A stretch of DNA of 64,000 nt from Flavilitoribacter nigricans DSM 23189 = NBRC 102662 (GTDB taxonomy: Bacteria; Bacteroidota; Bacteroidia; Chitinophagales; Saprospiraceae): contig NZ_PDUD01000030.1 in NCBI RefSeq assembly GCF_002646595.1, forward strand, positions 1 to 64,000, written 5' to 3'. Of this stretch, positions 37,515-46,782 are shown piece by piece. Under the pieces are notes generated by a model. The model was not told the origin of the DNA and searched no databases. It saw nothing but the letters and a program-made list of their open reading frames with translations. Position numbers and translations under genes: made by a program. Within the stretch, counting starts at the first letter, position 1. The number at the start of each line of letters is the position of its first letter.

Positions 37515-38666
37515 TTGAGCAAAGACAAATCCACAGAAGAACATCTTCAACGCTGGCGGCTCATCCTTGGTCAATCTGCCGATCCGGCGGAAGAAACCAG
37601 TCTGAGCGAGGAGCAAGTCGGTATGGACCGCGTCCTGACCGCGCTCTACGACAGCGATCGTCGGGGTGGTCTGGGCAGTTCCTCGCCCAATGTCAATCGC
37701 TGGCTGGGCGATATCCGCAAGTATTTCCCGCGGCCGGTCGTCCAGCTCATCCAGAAAGATGCGCTGGACCGATTGGGACTGGAAAAACTGCTGCTGGAAC
37801 CAGAATTGCTCGGCACCCTGGAAGTGGATGTGCACCTGGCGGCTACCTTACTTTCACTCAATAAGGTGCTGCCCGACGAATCGCGGGAAACGGCCCGGGA
37901 AGTTGTGCGGCGCGTCTGCGAGCAACTCGAAAAACGGCTGCGTCCCGCCCTGCAAACCGCCATCAACGGCGTCATCAACCGGGCCGTACGCAACCGGCGC
38001 CCCCGGCACAATGAGATTAACTGGCCCCGGACCATTCGGCGCAATCTCAAGCACTACCAACCCAAATGGAAAACCATCATCCCTGAACAACTGATCGGAT
38101 ACGGCCGCAAAGGGCCGCACCTCAAACACATCATTCTGCTGATGGATCAGAGTGGATCGATGGCCTCATCGGTGGTGCATACCGGGGTGATCGCCTGTAT
38201 TCTGGCTTCGTTACGATCGGTCAAAACGCGGGTGGTCGCTTTTGACACCTCTGTCGTGGATCTGAGTGAACAATTACACGATCCGGTGGATCTGCTGTTC
38301 GGCGTTCAGTTGGGAGGCGGTACGGACATCAACCAGGCGATGGCCTATGCCCAGGACCTGGTCACCAATCCCCAGGATACGATCGTTGTACTGATCAGTG
38401 ACCTGTTTGAAGGCGGCCCCAGCGAGCAGATGATGCAGCGGATAGCCCATCTCAACCGGATCGGTTGTCAGTTTATCGCCTTGCTGGCACTGAACGATGA
38501 GGGAGCGCCGGTATTCAATAAGGATGTCGCCCAGGATCTGGCCGTCCTCGGTATACCGGCTTTTGCCTGTACGCCCGATCTTTTTCCCGACCTGATGGCG
38601 GCGGCTATCCAAAAGCAGGATATCCGCCAATGGCTGGGTACTCAGCGGGTAGAGGTGAAAAATTAA
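37515..38666 (+). CDS. VWA-domain protein of the MoxR/DUF5691 cluster
   Basis: This 383-residue protein has a helical N-terminal half (EHLQRWRLILGQSADPAEET) and a von Willebrand A domain with a complete MIDAS: DQSGS at 211-215, Thr270 (GGGTD) and Asp296 (LISDLFEGG). It is cytosolic. It is the likely metal-dependent partner of the MoxR ATPase at 33238. The start is a TTG codon; the family's N-terminus begins very close to the RWRLILG motif, which supports it. It is separated from its usual neighbours by GlsB and HigBA and lies on the opposite strand. Confidence 0.87.
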   Translation: MSKDKSTEEHLQRWRLILGQSADPAEETSLSEEQVGMDRVLTALYDSDRRGGLGSSSPNVNRWLGDIRKYFPRPVVQLIQKDALDRLGLEKLLLEPELLGTLEVDVHLAATLLSLNKVLPDESRETAREVVRRVCEQLEKRLRPALQTAINGVINRAVRNRRPRHNEINWPRTIRRNLKHYQPKWKTIIPEQLIGYGRKGPHLKHIILLMDQSGSMASSVVHTGVIACILASLRSVKTRVVAFDTSVVDLSEQLHDPVDLLFGVQLGGGTDINQAMAYAQDLVTNPQDTIVVLISDLFEGGPSEQMMQRIAHLNRIGCQFIALLALNDEGAPVFNKDVAQDLAVLGIPAFACTPDLFPDLMAAAIQKQDIRQWLGTQRVEVKN

Positions 38667-38741
38667 TACGAATTGCGGGAAGTGGGAAGTAGTCCGAAGC
38701 CAGGCATTCTTGAGGACGCCCGGCTCCGGAGAAAGGATTCA

Positions 38742-40442
38742 TTACCAGGCTGCGTAGTAGGTCTTTTCTGCATAACCTACCCGGCCCTGCTTATCTTTGA
38801 CCATCACGCGTACCTGAAAATTACCGGTAGCATCCGACTGGAAAAAAGTGGCTTCAGCCCGTCCGGCCGTATTCGTCTTCAACTCGGGATTCCAGTACAA
38901 CTGCGGCCGGAAAAACGGCCGGTGGCGGTCCGACTGAAATTGCTCCGGAGAGAAAGCCGGAAAATCGACCGGCGCCTGCAGTCCCCGAATGGATTTGATA
39001 TCATCCGCATCCGTTTCCGGCACGGTAATATCCGAGGAAGAAGTTTCGATGATCACTACGCCACTGCGCCCCATTACGTTGAACTGCTTACGGAGTTCTC
39101 CACGGTCGGTGAAAATAGCTACGGTCTCGATCATATCCATTTTCATGTGGGCGACGTAGTTACCGTCACGGGTGGCCTGCCCATCGATGATGAACAGCGG
39201 TGATCCGGACAACATTTCGTAAACCCGGTTCCCCTTATCGGTAAATACTTTAGCCTCAAAGATCTCACCGGTGACCTGGCGGAATACCAGTGGGGTAAGG
39301 ATTTCCTTGAAGAAGAGATAGACATTATCAAAAGCTTCGTAGTCTTTTACCTGGACCGTACGCTCCGGTTTGAGCATCTGCGGTGCGATCTGTGGAATTT
39401 CCGGTTGGAAATTGAACTCCAGATCGGTATACAGCTGGAAGATTTTCTTACGCTTCCGGCTTAGTTCTAGGTATTCCAGTATTTCAGGTGTGTAGGAGAG
39501 CGTACCTTCTGCCGCCAGTTGTTCATCAGCCTGTAGTTCCACCCGGATGCTGTCCTCTTCGTCCGGAAAACCCAGAAACTGGATCGGTTGCTGCGCGTAA
39601 AAATCGGGCAGTCGCAGGTTCACCACTCCCGGCGAAAGGGTACGGGTATACTGGATGCGGTTCTGGTCCGGGATCAATACCCCCAGTACATTGGCCGTAA
39701 GGGGTTTACCGGAATAATCACTCAATCGGGCCTTGACCGTTATACTCGTATCCAGTTTTTCGGTGATCGGGACCGGCAATCCGGGAACGATGGTTGCCGA
39801 ACGGCTACCTCCCATTTCCGTTAATGCCTGATCACTGACCGCCACGGAAACTTCCGCTTCCACCGGCCGGCCGTTAGCATCGGTCACCATGATCGTGGTT
39901 TCCATTTCACTCCGGCTCCGCAAAGTATCCTTACTAAAGCTGATCTCTACGTTCAGATCATCCAGTCCGGTCGGAGCCGAACCCATGTTACCACTGCCGG
40001 CTGGTGGAGCGGTGATCTTTTCACTGTCGTTGTAGATCGGAAGATCAGCATGGGCCAGTTTGATACGCTGACCGGTATTAGCATCCGTACCCAGAAAGCT
40101 GATCCGGTATTTGCCGCCCGGCAGATCAAACGGGATCTTGTAATAACCGGCTACAGATGCTCCTTCCCGATTTTTCAGAAAGGTATAGAACAGGGTCTGG
40201 CCGTTGCGATCCGTCAATACCATCTTGATAGCGGCAGACTGGTGCTGCGGATCGGCGGGCATGGTGAATTTGTACCAGATCACTTCACCGTTGACGTAAA
40301 AGGATTTATCCAGGTGAATGTAGTAGGCCGCTTCAGCCGTACCGTTCACCGGAGCCCAGGTAGTGGCGAAAGCTGTCAGATTCACCAAAAGGGCAACCAC
40401 TAAAATGAGACCGTTTTTATACACTGGTTTGATTTTTGTCAT
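38742..40442 (-). CDS. secreted macroglobulin-like protein with degenerate TonB plug domain
   Basis: About 566 residues from the start chosen at 40442 (MTKIKPVYKNGLILVVALL; the ATG at 40457 is five codons earlier). A signal peptide is followed by MG2-like beta domains (YIHLDKSFYVNGEVIWYKF; DLPGGKYRISFLGTD; FSKDTLRSRSEMETTIMVTD). A plug-like segment (SPLFIIDGQATRDGNY, then VMGRSGVVIIETS, about 420-480) and a last MG-like domain come next. Such proteins are common in Bacteroidota and sit near TonB receptors; their function is unclear. It is last in the minus-strand operon with two DUF4249 proteins and a receptor. Confidence 0.72.
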   Translation of the reverse strand: MTKIKPVYKNGLILVVALLVNLTAFATTWAPVNGTAEAAYYIHLDKSFYVNGEVIWYKFTMPADPQHQSAAIKMVLTDRNGQTLFYTFLKNREGASVAGYYKIPFDLPGGKYRISFLGTDANTGQRIKLAHADLPIYNDSEKITAPPAGSGNMGSAPTGLDDLNVEISFSKDTLRSRSEMETTIMVTDANGRPVEAEVSVAVSDQALTEMGGSRSATIVPGLPVPITEKLDTSITVKARLSDYSGKPLTANVLGVLIPDQNRIQYTRTLSPGVVNLRLPDFYAQQPIQFLGFPDEEDSIRVELQADEQLAAEGTLSYTPEILEYLELSRKRKKIFQLYTDLEFNFQPEIPQIAPQMLKPERTVQVKDYEAFDNVYLFFKEILTPLVFRQVTGEIFEAKVFTDKGNRVYEMLSGSPLFIIDGQATRDGNYVAHMKMDMIETVAIFTDRGELRKQFNVMGRSGVVIIETSSSDITVPETDADDIKSIRGLQAPVDFPAFSPEQFQSDRHRPFFRPQLYWNPELKTNTAGRAEATFFQSDATGNFQVRVMVKDKQGRVGYAEKTYYAAW

Positions 40443-40479
40443 TTTAATAAAACACAAAGCACTGATCGTACCGCTTTCC

Positions 40480-41604
40480 TTATTCTACCCAGAAAGGCGG
40501 TAAACTGGTGGTGCTATTGGCTACGCTCAGGCAGTCACAGCAGATCAGATCCGCACAGTTTCCACTCTGGGTTACGATCCCCTGGGGCGGCGGACAGTAG
40601 CGGGGCGGTGATCCTACCGACTGCGGGCTGACATACGTCCGAATGGTATCCTGCTGGGTAACGTAAAAGAATCCAAAGGCTTCGTCCTTTTCGTCCTCGA
40701 CATTTCGGATGTTGGAAATAATTGATCCCGGCGGCTCGTCGAACATACTGCCGCTGCGATCGGTATTCTGACCGATCTGCCGGTAATATTCGTAGGCTGT
40801 TTCGGTCAGGGACTCCTGAATAACCGTGAAATAAGCCCCCTCGGAATAATTCCGTAGTACCAGATTTTCAAAAATGATCTGATCTTCCAGATAGTCCTTG
40901 GCCAGGGCATTGGGATCCAGCGAATTGAAAGACGTCACCCCCAATTGCTCGGTGATGTAACATACCTTTTGTTCAATATGCGCCTGGTAGGGAGAATCAT
41001 TCACTTTGAAAGTCCATTCCGTCAGCCAGTTCAGGTAGGCTCTGGGGTTATTTTCGCCCGTCGTCAGCGGAGTACTGATCCGGTATTGCACATGTTCCGT
41101 CGGCACTACCCGTCCCAGCGGATCGAAAGCCGGCAGGTCAACCAGTTGGTAGCTCAGCTCGTCGGCACGGGGTACAGCAATACCCTCTTCGAGATCCGAT
41201 CGGTACGTCCGGTTATCAAAGGTGGCTAGTTCGATGTAATAGCCGCGTCCGAGACGGATCGGAAAATCCGGATCGTCCGGATCGAGCTCCAGCCGGTAGT
41301 TCCCCTGGCTGGCGTCCTCCATTTCCAGGTAATTGCCGTCCTCGTCGTACAATCGCACCCAGCGGGCTTTGATCGGACTACGGGTATTAGCCGTAAAGTC
41401 AAATAATTTGCTGAGTCGTACGTGTACCTGGGTCGGTTGGCCGATCACGACCTTTCCCTGAATAACGTATTGTTCCGGGCCACTGGAGGGTACGTTGACC
41501 TCAATTTTATCCAGGCAGGCTACCACAAAAAAGGAGCTCAGCATGAAGACCGAAGCCAGTTTGAGTACCCGCAAGAGCACTTTTGATCTTTTAAAAAAGG
41601 GCAT
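40480..41604 (-). CDS. DUF4249-family lipoprotein (copy 1)
   Basis: This 374-residue protein has a lipoprotein signal (lipobox region FVVAC, Cys at about 29) and then LDKIEVNVPSSGPEQYVIQG, the DUF4249 start. Shared with copy 2 are VHVRLSKLFDFTAN, SLTETAYEYYRQIGQNT, DEAFGFFYVTQQDTIRTYV and a C-terminal Cys cluster (CADLICCDCLS). It is probably exported to the outer membrane as a partner of the adjacent TonB receptor. The function is unknown. The two copies are adjacent and about equal in length, so this is a tandem duplication. Confidence 0.87.
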   Translation of the reverse strand: MPFFKRSKVLLRVLKLASVFMLSSFFVVACLDKIEVNVPSSGPEQYVIQGKVVIGQPTQVHVRLSKLFDFTANTRSPIKARWVRLYDEDGNYLEMEDASQGNYRLELDPDDPDFPIRLGRGYYIELATFDNRTYRSDLEEGIAVPRADELSYQLVDLPAFDPLGRVVPTEHVQYRISTPLTTGENNPRAYLNWLTEWTFKVNDSPYQAHIEQKVCYITEQLGVTSFNSLDPNALAKDYLEDQIIFENLVLRNYSEGAYFTVIQESLTETAYEYYRQIGQNTDRSGSMFDEPPGSIISNIRNVEDEKDEAFGFFYVTQQDTIRTYVSPQSVGSPPRYCPPPQGIVTQSGNCADLICCDCLSVANSTTSLPPFWVE

Positions 41605-41642
41605 ATCAAGTTTTTTTAGATCTCCCGGGGTATTAGTTCAAA

Positions 41643-42773
41643 TTATTCCGTCCAGTAAGCCGGCTTCTGCACCGTACTATTGGGTACGCTCAGGCAATCA
41701 CAGCACAGCGCATCCGCGCAGCTGCCATTTTCACGGGTCAGTCCCTGCGGAGGCGGGCAATAAGCGGGCGGCGCACCCACCAGTTCCGGATTGATGTATT
41801 GCCGGATCGTGTCCTGCTGCGTGACGTAAAAGAAACCGAAAGCCTCGTCCGATTCATCGTTCACGTTCCTGATATTGGTAACCACCTTTCCCGGAGGAGA
41901 TTCAAACATATTACCGGTACGTCCGGTATTCTCCGCCACCTGGCTGAAATATTCATAAGCGGTTTCGCTCAACGATTCCTGAATGAGCGTAAAATAAAGC
42001 CCCTCGCCGTACACCCGGCTGGTCATCGTTTCGTACAGGGCATAATCACTGAGCCGATCGGCAGAAAGGGCCGCAGCATCGATCACCGATATGTCCGTTA
42101 CATTCAGGTTCTCGGTCACGTAGCAAACCTTCTGATCGACATTCTGGCTGATGGGCGTATCGTTCACTTTGAAAGTATGCATGTATTCCCAGCCCAGCCG
42201 AACGTTGCCCGAAGCTTCGGAAGTACGCAGGGGAGTGGTCACGGAATACTGCAGAAAGTCTACTTTATTGGTGGTTCCGGCGGCGTTGATCAGTTCCCGC
42301 TCAACGATGCGAAAATTTAAACCCTCTATCTCGGGCACGGCGCTACCTTTTTCCATAGCCGACTCAAAGGTGCGGTTGTCAAAGGTGCGGATCCGGATAC
42401 CGTACGAGCGGTCTACATCTACCGGGAAACCGGGGTCATTCGCCGGAAGGGTCCGTTGGTATGCCCCCAGGCCGTTATCCTCCAGATCAATACTGTTGCC
42501 GTCTTCATCAAAAAGCGTAACCGACTGGGCGTTTACCGGCCGTTTACCTTCCGCTGTAAAATTGAAAAGCCGGCTGATCTTCACCTCCACCGTAGCGGGG
42601 TTGCTCAATACCAGCTTACCCTGGATCACCAGACTTTCCGCATTACTGGCGGGCGTTTCGATATCAATAGTATCCAGACATCCGGAAGTTAACAGGATAA
42701 TGGATACCGCCAGGATTCCGGAAATACCGGAGATCCCAAATATTTTGCTTTTTCGCGAATACATAGCATTCAT
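41643..42773 (-). CDS. DUF4249-family lipoprotein (copy 2)
   Basis: This 376-residue paralogue of the next gene in the operon has a lipoprotein signal ending LLTSGC, followed by LDTIDIETPASNAESLVIQG. It conserves VEVKISRLFNFTAE, SLSETAYEYFSQVAENT, DEAFGFFYVTQQDTIRQYI and the C-terminal CADALCCDCLS. It lies 38 bases from copy 1 and 56 bases downstream of the TonB receptor, in one operon. Confidence 0.88.
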   Translation of the reverse strand: MNAMYSRKSKIFGISGISGILAVSIILLTSGCLDTIDIETPASNAESLVIQGKLVLSNPATVEVKISRLFNFTAEGKRPVNAQSVTLFDEDGNSIDLEDNGLGAYQRTLPANDPGFPVDVDRSYGIRIRTFDNRTFESAMEKGSAVPEIEGLNFRIVERELINAAGTTNKVDFLQYSVTTPLRTSEASGNVRLGWEYMHTFKVNDTPISQNVDQKVCYVTENLNVTDISVIDAAALSADRLSDYALYETMTSRVYGEGLYFTLIQESLSETAYEYFSQVAENTGRTGNMFESPPGKVVTNIRNVNDESDEAFGFFYVTQQDTIRQYINPELVGAPPAYCPPPQGLTRENGSCADALCCDCLSVPNSTVQKPAYWTE

Positions 42774-42829
42774 TTTTATAAGCGGTCGCGGATGGGAACG
42801 GGTCCTTTTCCGTCGTTAGCCCGAAAATC

Positions 42830-45556
42830 CTACAACAATTCGATATTAAGCGTAACCGATGGGAACGCACTCCCCAGAATCGACAATTTGTTGGCCTGTA
42901 CGCCCTGGAATGGTCCCTGCGTGAAGAAAACCGAGAATGCATTTTTGCGGCCGTAAACGTTATACACCGAGATCGTCCAACTGGTCTTGATCTTTTTCGT
43001 TTTGTTGTAACCCTTACCCAGGGTATAGGCTACATCCAGCCGGTGGTAATCCGGGATACGGATCTGGTTCCTTTCGGAATAGATCGGAATGACCGAACCG
43101 CGCAGGGTTTCGTAATTACCCAGCGGGAAGGTTGCCGGACGCCCTTTGCTGAAATTGAAATTGAAGGTCAGGGTATTTCGCTGGTTGGGCTGATAATTGA
43201 CCACCAGGGACAGATCGTGTGGGATGTCAAAGTTGCTCGGATACCAGTCGCCCTTGTTGATGCCTTCGATCTGCCGCTCGGAGCGCGAATAGGTATAGCT
43301 GATCCAACCGTTGACCGTTCCCTCTTTTTTCTTGACACTCAGTTCCAGACCGTAGGCGCGACCGACTCCGTTGCGCAGTTCCGTTTCCAGATGCTCATTG
43401 ACCGTCAGCTGGGCAAAATCCTTATAATCATACAGTTGATCGATCGCCCGGTAGAATACCTCGGCGGAGGTTTCCCAGATATTGTCGTTGAAGTTTTTGA
43501 AAACGCCGAATGACATGTTGTGCGACCGGTTCGGCTGGATATAATTCGTACTCAGCTGCCACTGGCTCGTTGGCGTCGGGGAAGCGGAGTTAAAGATCTG
43601 ATTGATGAACTGGGAAGTACGGCTGTAGCCCGCTTTTACCGACAGGCTGGAGTTGATCCGGTAACGCATGGACACCCTCGGTTCCAGACTGGAATAGCTG
43701 GCGATCGTACCGCCGTCGTAGCGGGTACTGTCAATGATCGCCGCGGCGTTTGTCGGTATGCCGTTCTGGTATTCGAATACTGTTTGGGGTCCCAGGAACT
43801 GGTAAAGACTGAAGCGCAGACCGGCAGATACCAGCAAAGCCGGACTTACCTCCCATTCTGCATTGGCGAAAGCCGCTGATTCGAGGCCCTTTTCATCCTC
43901 CAGGCTACTCGCTACCAATTGCGATTCCGCTCCATAAGGCGAACGGCTGCCGGGATCTACCTGATAGAGCACGGAGGAGATCCCCGCATCCAGTTTCAGG
44001 CCTTCTCTCGGCGTCAGGGTCAGCTGTTCCTTAAATTTAAAGTAGCTCAGGTCATTATCCAGACGGGAAGCGTTCAGCCCGCCGAAGTCGAACTGGCTAC
44101 TGGTATATTTGCTGGCCGTAAAGGAAAAGCGGGAATAAAAATTATCGTTGAAGATGGAACGCAGGATGAATTGCCCCATCTGGGTGCCGTATTCAAACCC
44201 GAAATCTTCATTATAAGTGAATTCATCCTGCGCGGAGTAAGCGGCCAGGGTCAGCGTATTTTTATCGTTCAGGCGGTGCGAGTAACGGAAGTTGGCATCG
44301 TAGAAGAAAGCCGAACTCTTTTGTACTTCCGGCACATCGATCCGTTTCAGGATCCAGTCGGTATAGGAAGAGCGGAAACCACCGATAAATGAACTGGTCC
44401 CTTTGATGACCGGTCCTTCCAGACTGATCTTACTGGAAATGGCCCCGATACTTCCTTTCAGGTGAAAATCTTCGTAATCACCGTCGCGCATCTCAACGTC
44501 CAGTACGGAAGAAAGCCGACCACCGAACTGGGCCGGGATGTTTCCTTTATACAGTTCCACACTACTGATGAGGTCCGCGTTGAAGGTGCTGAAAAAGCCG
44601 AGGGCGTGGGAGACGTTGAAGATAAAACCGTCATCCTGCAGAATGAGGTTCTGATCCACTTCACCACCGCGCACGTTGAAACCGGATGCACCTTCACCGA
44701 CCGTGCTTACTCCCGGATACAGCAGCAGAGAATTGACCACATCCACCTCACCGAGCAGAGCCGGCAGCTTTTTGATCTCCTGCACATCCAGACGGGCAAC
44801 CCCGATCTGAGCGCTTTCCACATTATCATCCGGAGCGTCGGCTCGCACCAGTATCTCCTGTAGATTGACGGCTTCGGTATTGAGTTTGATGTTCAGTTCA
44901 CCGTCACTCAGCACGGTAACCTGCCGGACCATTTCCTGGTAGCCGACGTACTGGACCTTCATTTCCAGTTTGCCGGTGGGCAATTCAGCCGAGAAGGAAC
45001 CGTCGGCATCCGTTGCGGTACCGGAGCCAAGCTCCGTCCACAGGATCGTGGCGCCGATAATGGGTTCACCGCTTTCGGCATCCACCACCGTTCCCTGGAC
45101 GGTCGCTTTTCCGGACGGTCGCAACTGGGCGATATCACCGATGGTAATTTCTTTTTGTTCGGCTTCCTGCGTTTCCGGGCCACTGATGGATTCCTCCAAC
45201 GCTTTGTAGTAATTGGCGGAAAAGACCTCATTGATCATCCATTCCGGAGCGATGATCACTGCTCCGTCCCGATAAAGAAAAAAGCTGACCGGGGTACCGC
45301 TCAGCATTTCTTTCAGGGCGTCTTCCAGCCGCGTATCCGTAAAGGTGGTATTGATTTTGCGCGCCGGGAGTTCATCCGCTTTAAAGAAAAAACGGACCGG
45401 GTGGCGGCCTTCAATAGCTTCCAGAACACTGGCGATGGGTTGGTCTTTGATGGTTGCGTTGATCCTCAGGTCAAGTGCAGCTTGTGCAGAAAGGGAAATA
45501 GAGAGTAGGAGTGAGCAGCCAAAGGCCACCCAGCGGAACAAGTCAGATGCTTTCAC
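42830..45556 (-). CDS. TonB-dependent receptor with STN and carboxypeptidase-regulatory domains
   Basis: This 908-residue outer membrane transporter has a signal peptide, then an STN domain (about 40-100, IASVLEAIEGRHPVRFFF), a CarboxypepD_reg-like domain (about 150-235, GTVVDAESGEPIIGATILW), a plug (about 250-360, including GASGFNVRGGEVDQNLILQD) and a 22-strand barrel. The STN domain means it could signal to an anti-sigma factor, but no sigma/anti-sigma pair lies nearby. It is first in an operon with two DUF4249 lipoproteins. The substrate is unknown. Confidence 0.93.
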   Translation of the reverse strand: MKASDLFRWVAFGCSLLLSISLSAQAALDLRINATIKDQPIASVLEAIEGRHPVRFFFKADELPARKINTTFTDTRLEDALKEMLSGTPVSFFLYRDGAVIIAPEWMINEVFSANYYKALEESISGPETQEAEQKEITIGDIAQLRPSGKATVQGTVVDAESGEPIIGATILWTELGSGTATDADGSFSAELPTGKLEMKVQYVGYQEMVRQVTVLSDGELNIKLNTEAVNLQEILVRADAPDDNVESAQIGVARLDVQEIKKLPALLGEVDVVNSLLLYPGVSTVGEGASGFNVRGGEVDQNLILQDDGFIFNVSHALGFFSTFNADLISSVELYKGNIPAQFGGRLSSVLDVEMRDGDYEDFHLKGSIGAISSKISLEGPVIKGTSSFIGGFRSSYTDWILKRIDVPEVQKSSAFFYDANFRYSHRLNDKNTLTLAAYSAQDEFTYNEDFGFEYGTQMGQFILRSIFNDNFYSRFSFTASKYTSSQFDFGGLNASRLDNDLSYFKFKEQLTLTPREGLKLDAGISSVLYQVDPGSRSPYGAESQLVASSLEDEKGLESAAFANAEWEVSPALLVSAGLRFSLYQFLGPQTVFEYQNGIPTNAAAIIDSTRYDGGTIASYSSLEPRVSMRYRINSSLSVKAGYSRTSQFINQIFNSASPTPTSQWQLSTNYIQPNRSHNMSFGVFKNFNDNIWETSAEVFYRAIDQLYDYKDFAQLTVNEHLETELRNGVGRAYGLELSVKKKEGTVNGWISYTYSRSERQIEGINKGDWYPSNFDIPHDLSLVVNYQPNQRNTLTFNFNFSKGRPATFPLGNYETLRGSVIPIYSERNQIRIPDYHRLDVAYTLGKGYNKTKKIKTSWTISVYNVYGRKNAFSVFFTQGPFQGVQANKLSILGSAFPSVTLNIELL

Positions 45557-45585
45557 TAGTTGAGTTTTTATACTAATCCTAATAA

Positions 45586-45593
45586 CGAAGGTA
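45586..45593 (-). promoter_or_regulatory. candidate -7 element for the TonB receptor operon
   Basis: The minus strand reads TACCTTCG, one base off TAnnTTTG, 29 bases upstream of the receptor start. A TTTC lies about 20 bases further upstream on that strand. A small hairpin (AGGAG/CTCCT, about 45608-45624) overlaps this region. Confidence 0.4.
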
Positions 45594-45769
45594 ATACATA
45601 GGAGGAAAAGGAGGAAATTGCTCCTGTAATTTGTTGTCTTTCAGACAAAAAAATGTAAAAAGATGGAGAAAATACGCTCGCGCAGGCTATTTCGCAAAAT
45701 GCTATATATCAATCACTTACAAAACAAACTAAAAAGGGCGTTCGCAATCAGACCGCGGTTATTTACAAT

Positions 45770-46219
45770 TTATTGATCCAAAATATCCCAATGATCTTTT
45801 CCCGGTGGGTGTCCTTTGCGCAGATCTTGCTGAAAATAGGCGCTTTCTAAAAATAATACTCCAAAAATCACCACCATCACTCCGGCGGCGGCCATTCCGG
45901 TTATCACCGCCCAGGCCCGGGGGCTGTCCGCCGCTAAAAAAACCATAAAAGTAAGCCAGACAATCCCTCCGAGGATGAGTAAAACCTGAAAAGCAATGCG
46001 TGCCCAGTCCAGACGCAGGATAAGCGCAATGGAGAAGATCAGACAAACGATCCCACCGATGCAAAAGGCCGTGCCGGCAAGGAGGTCGCCATCGTCGTTA
46101 TAGGTATCATATCGCTGGATCTCAATGATAAACTGTGCACCTACTCCGAGCAGTAACAGACTGATACCTAGCCCTAAAAAAGCAAAAAGAATATGCAGTC
46201 CGATCGGGTTCTTATTCAT
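45770..46219 (-). CDS. small four-helix membrane protein, unknown
   Basis: From the start at 46219 (MNKNPIGLHILFAFLGLGIS) the protein has 149 residues and about four membrane helices (for example LLLLGVGAQFIIEI; AFCIGGIVCLIFSIALIL; VLLILGGIVWLTFMVFLA; WAVITGMAAAGVMVVIFGVL). I do not recognise a family. An in-frame ATG at 46267 would add 16 residues without changing the picture. It is divergent from the next gene. Confidence 0.72.
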   Translation of the reverse strand: MNKNPIGLHILFAFLGLGISLLLLGVGAQFIIEIQRYDTYNDDGDLLAGTAFCIGGIVCLIFSIALILRLDWARIAFQVLLILGGIVWLTFMVFLAADSPRAWAVITGMAAAGVMVVIFGVLFLESAYFQQDLRKGHPPGKDHWDILDQ

Positions 46220-46296
46220 GGTGTTCTGGCTGTCGGATAAGTAAAAAAACGAACATGAACCCTCCATTCAGGGTTTCAATAATAAAAAACAAAGTT

Positions 46297-46782
46297 ATGT
46301 TTTTCCTCAATTTAATATTCGCAATCCTTCCCCTGGTGGGGTTTAACGGCACTTTCGCCACACCCGTAGAGCAGGAGGAATACTGTAATGAACGATTTGA
46401 ATTCTGTGTTACTTATCCAAGTGGCTACTTTTCCGAAAAAGTCTACTCGGATAACGGAGACGGAGTCACCATGTACGCCCAGGAAGGCGTCATTGAAGCC
46501 GATATTATCGGTGCCTACAACGTGATGGACTGGTCCGTAGAGGGTATTCTCGATAACTACTTCAAAACGATCAAAGAAAAACCCATGGAAGTGGAATTGG
46601 TAGAGCTATATACCGATGAAGCCTACGGATGGGCCAAAATGAAATATAATTACGAAATACAGCTGGTACAAATCAATCTGTTGAACGATTCCTATATCAC
46701 AACGATCCTGACCGTACCTGCTTCTTCACCGGATCTCCTGGACGAACTGTCTAAGTCCATCCAGGTTACCTTCCCGGTATAA
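46297..46782 (+). CDS. small secreted protein, unknown
   Basis: From the start at 46297 (MFFLNLIFAILPLVGFNGTF) the protein has 161 residues with a signal peptide. The mature part (CNERFEFCVTYPSGYFSEKV) looks like the soluble PsbP/DUF-type single-domain exported proteins of Bacteroidota, with two Cys near its start. I cannot name the family with certainty. An ATG at 46255 is in frame but the signal peptide favours the later start. Confidence 0.68.
   Translation: MFFLNLIFAILPLVGFNGTFATPVEQEEYCNERFEFCVTYPSGYFSEKVYSDNGDGVTMYAQEGVIEADIIGAYNVMDWSVEGILDNYFKTIKEKPMEVELVELYTDEAYGWAKMKYNYEIQLVQINLLNDSYITTILTVPASSPDLLDELSKSIQVTFPV

Noticed and set aside
38699-38733. Imperfect stem GCCAGGC/GCCCGGC between the VWA gene and the next operon
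   Set aside because: It has a mismatch and no T-run, so it cannot be called a terminator.
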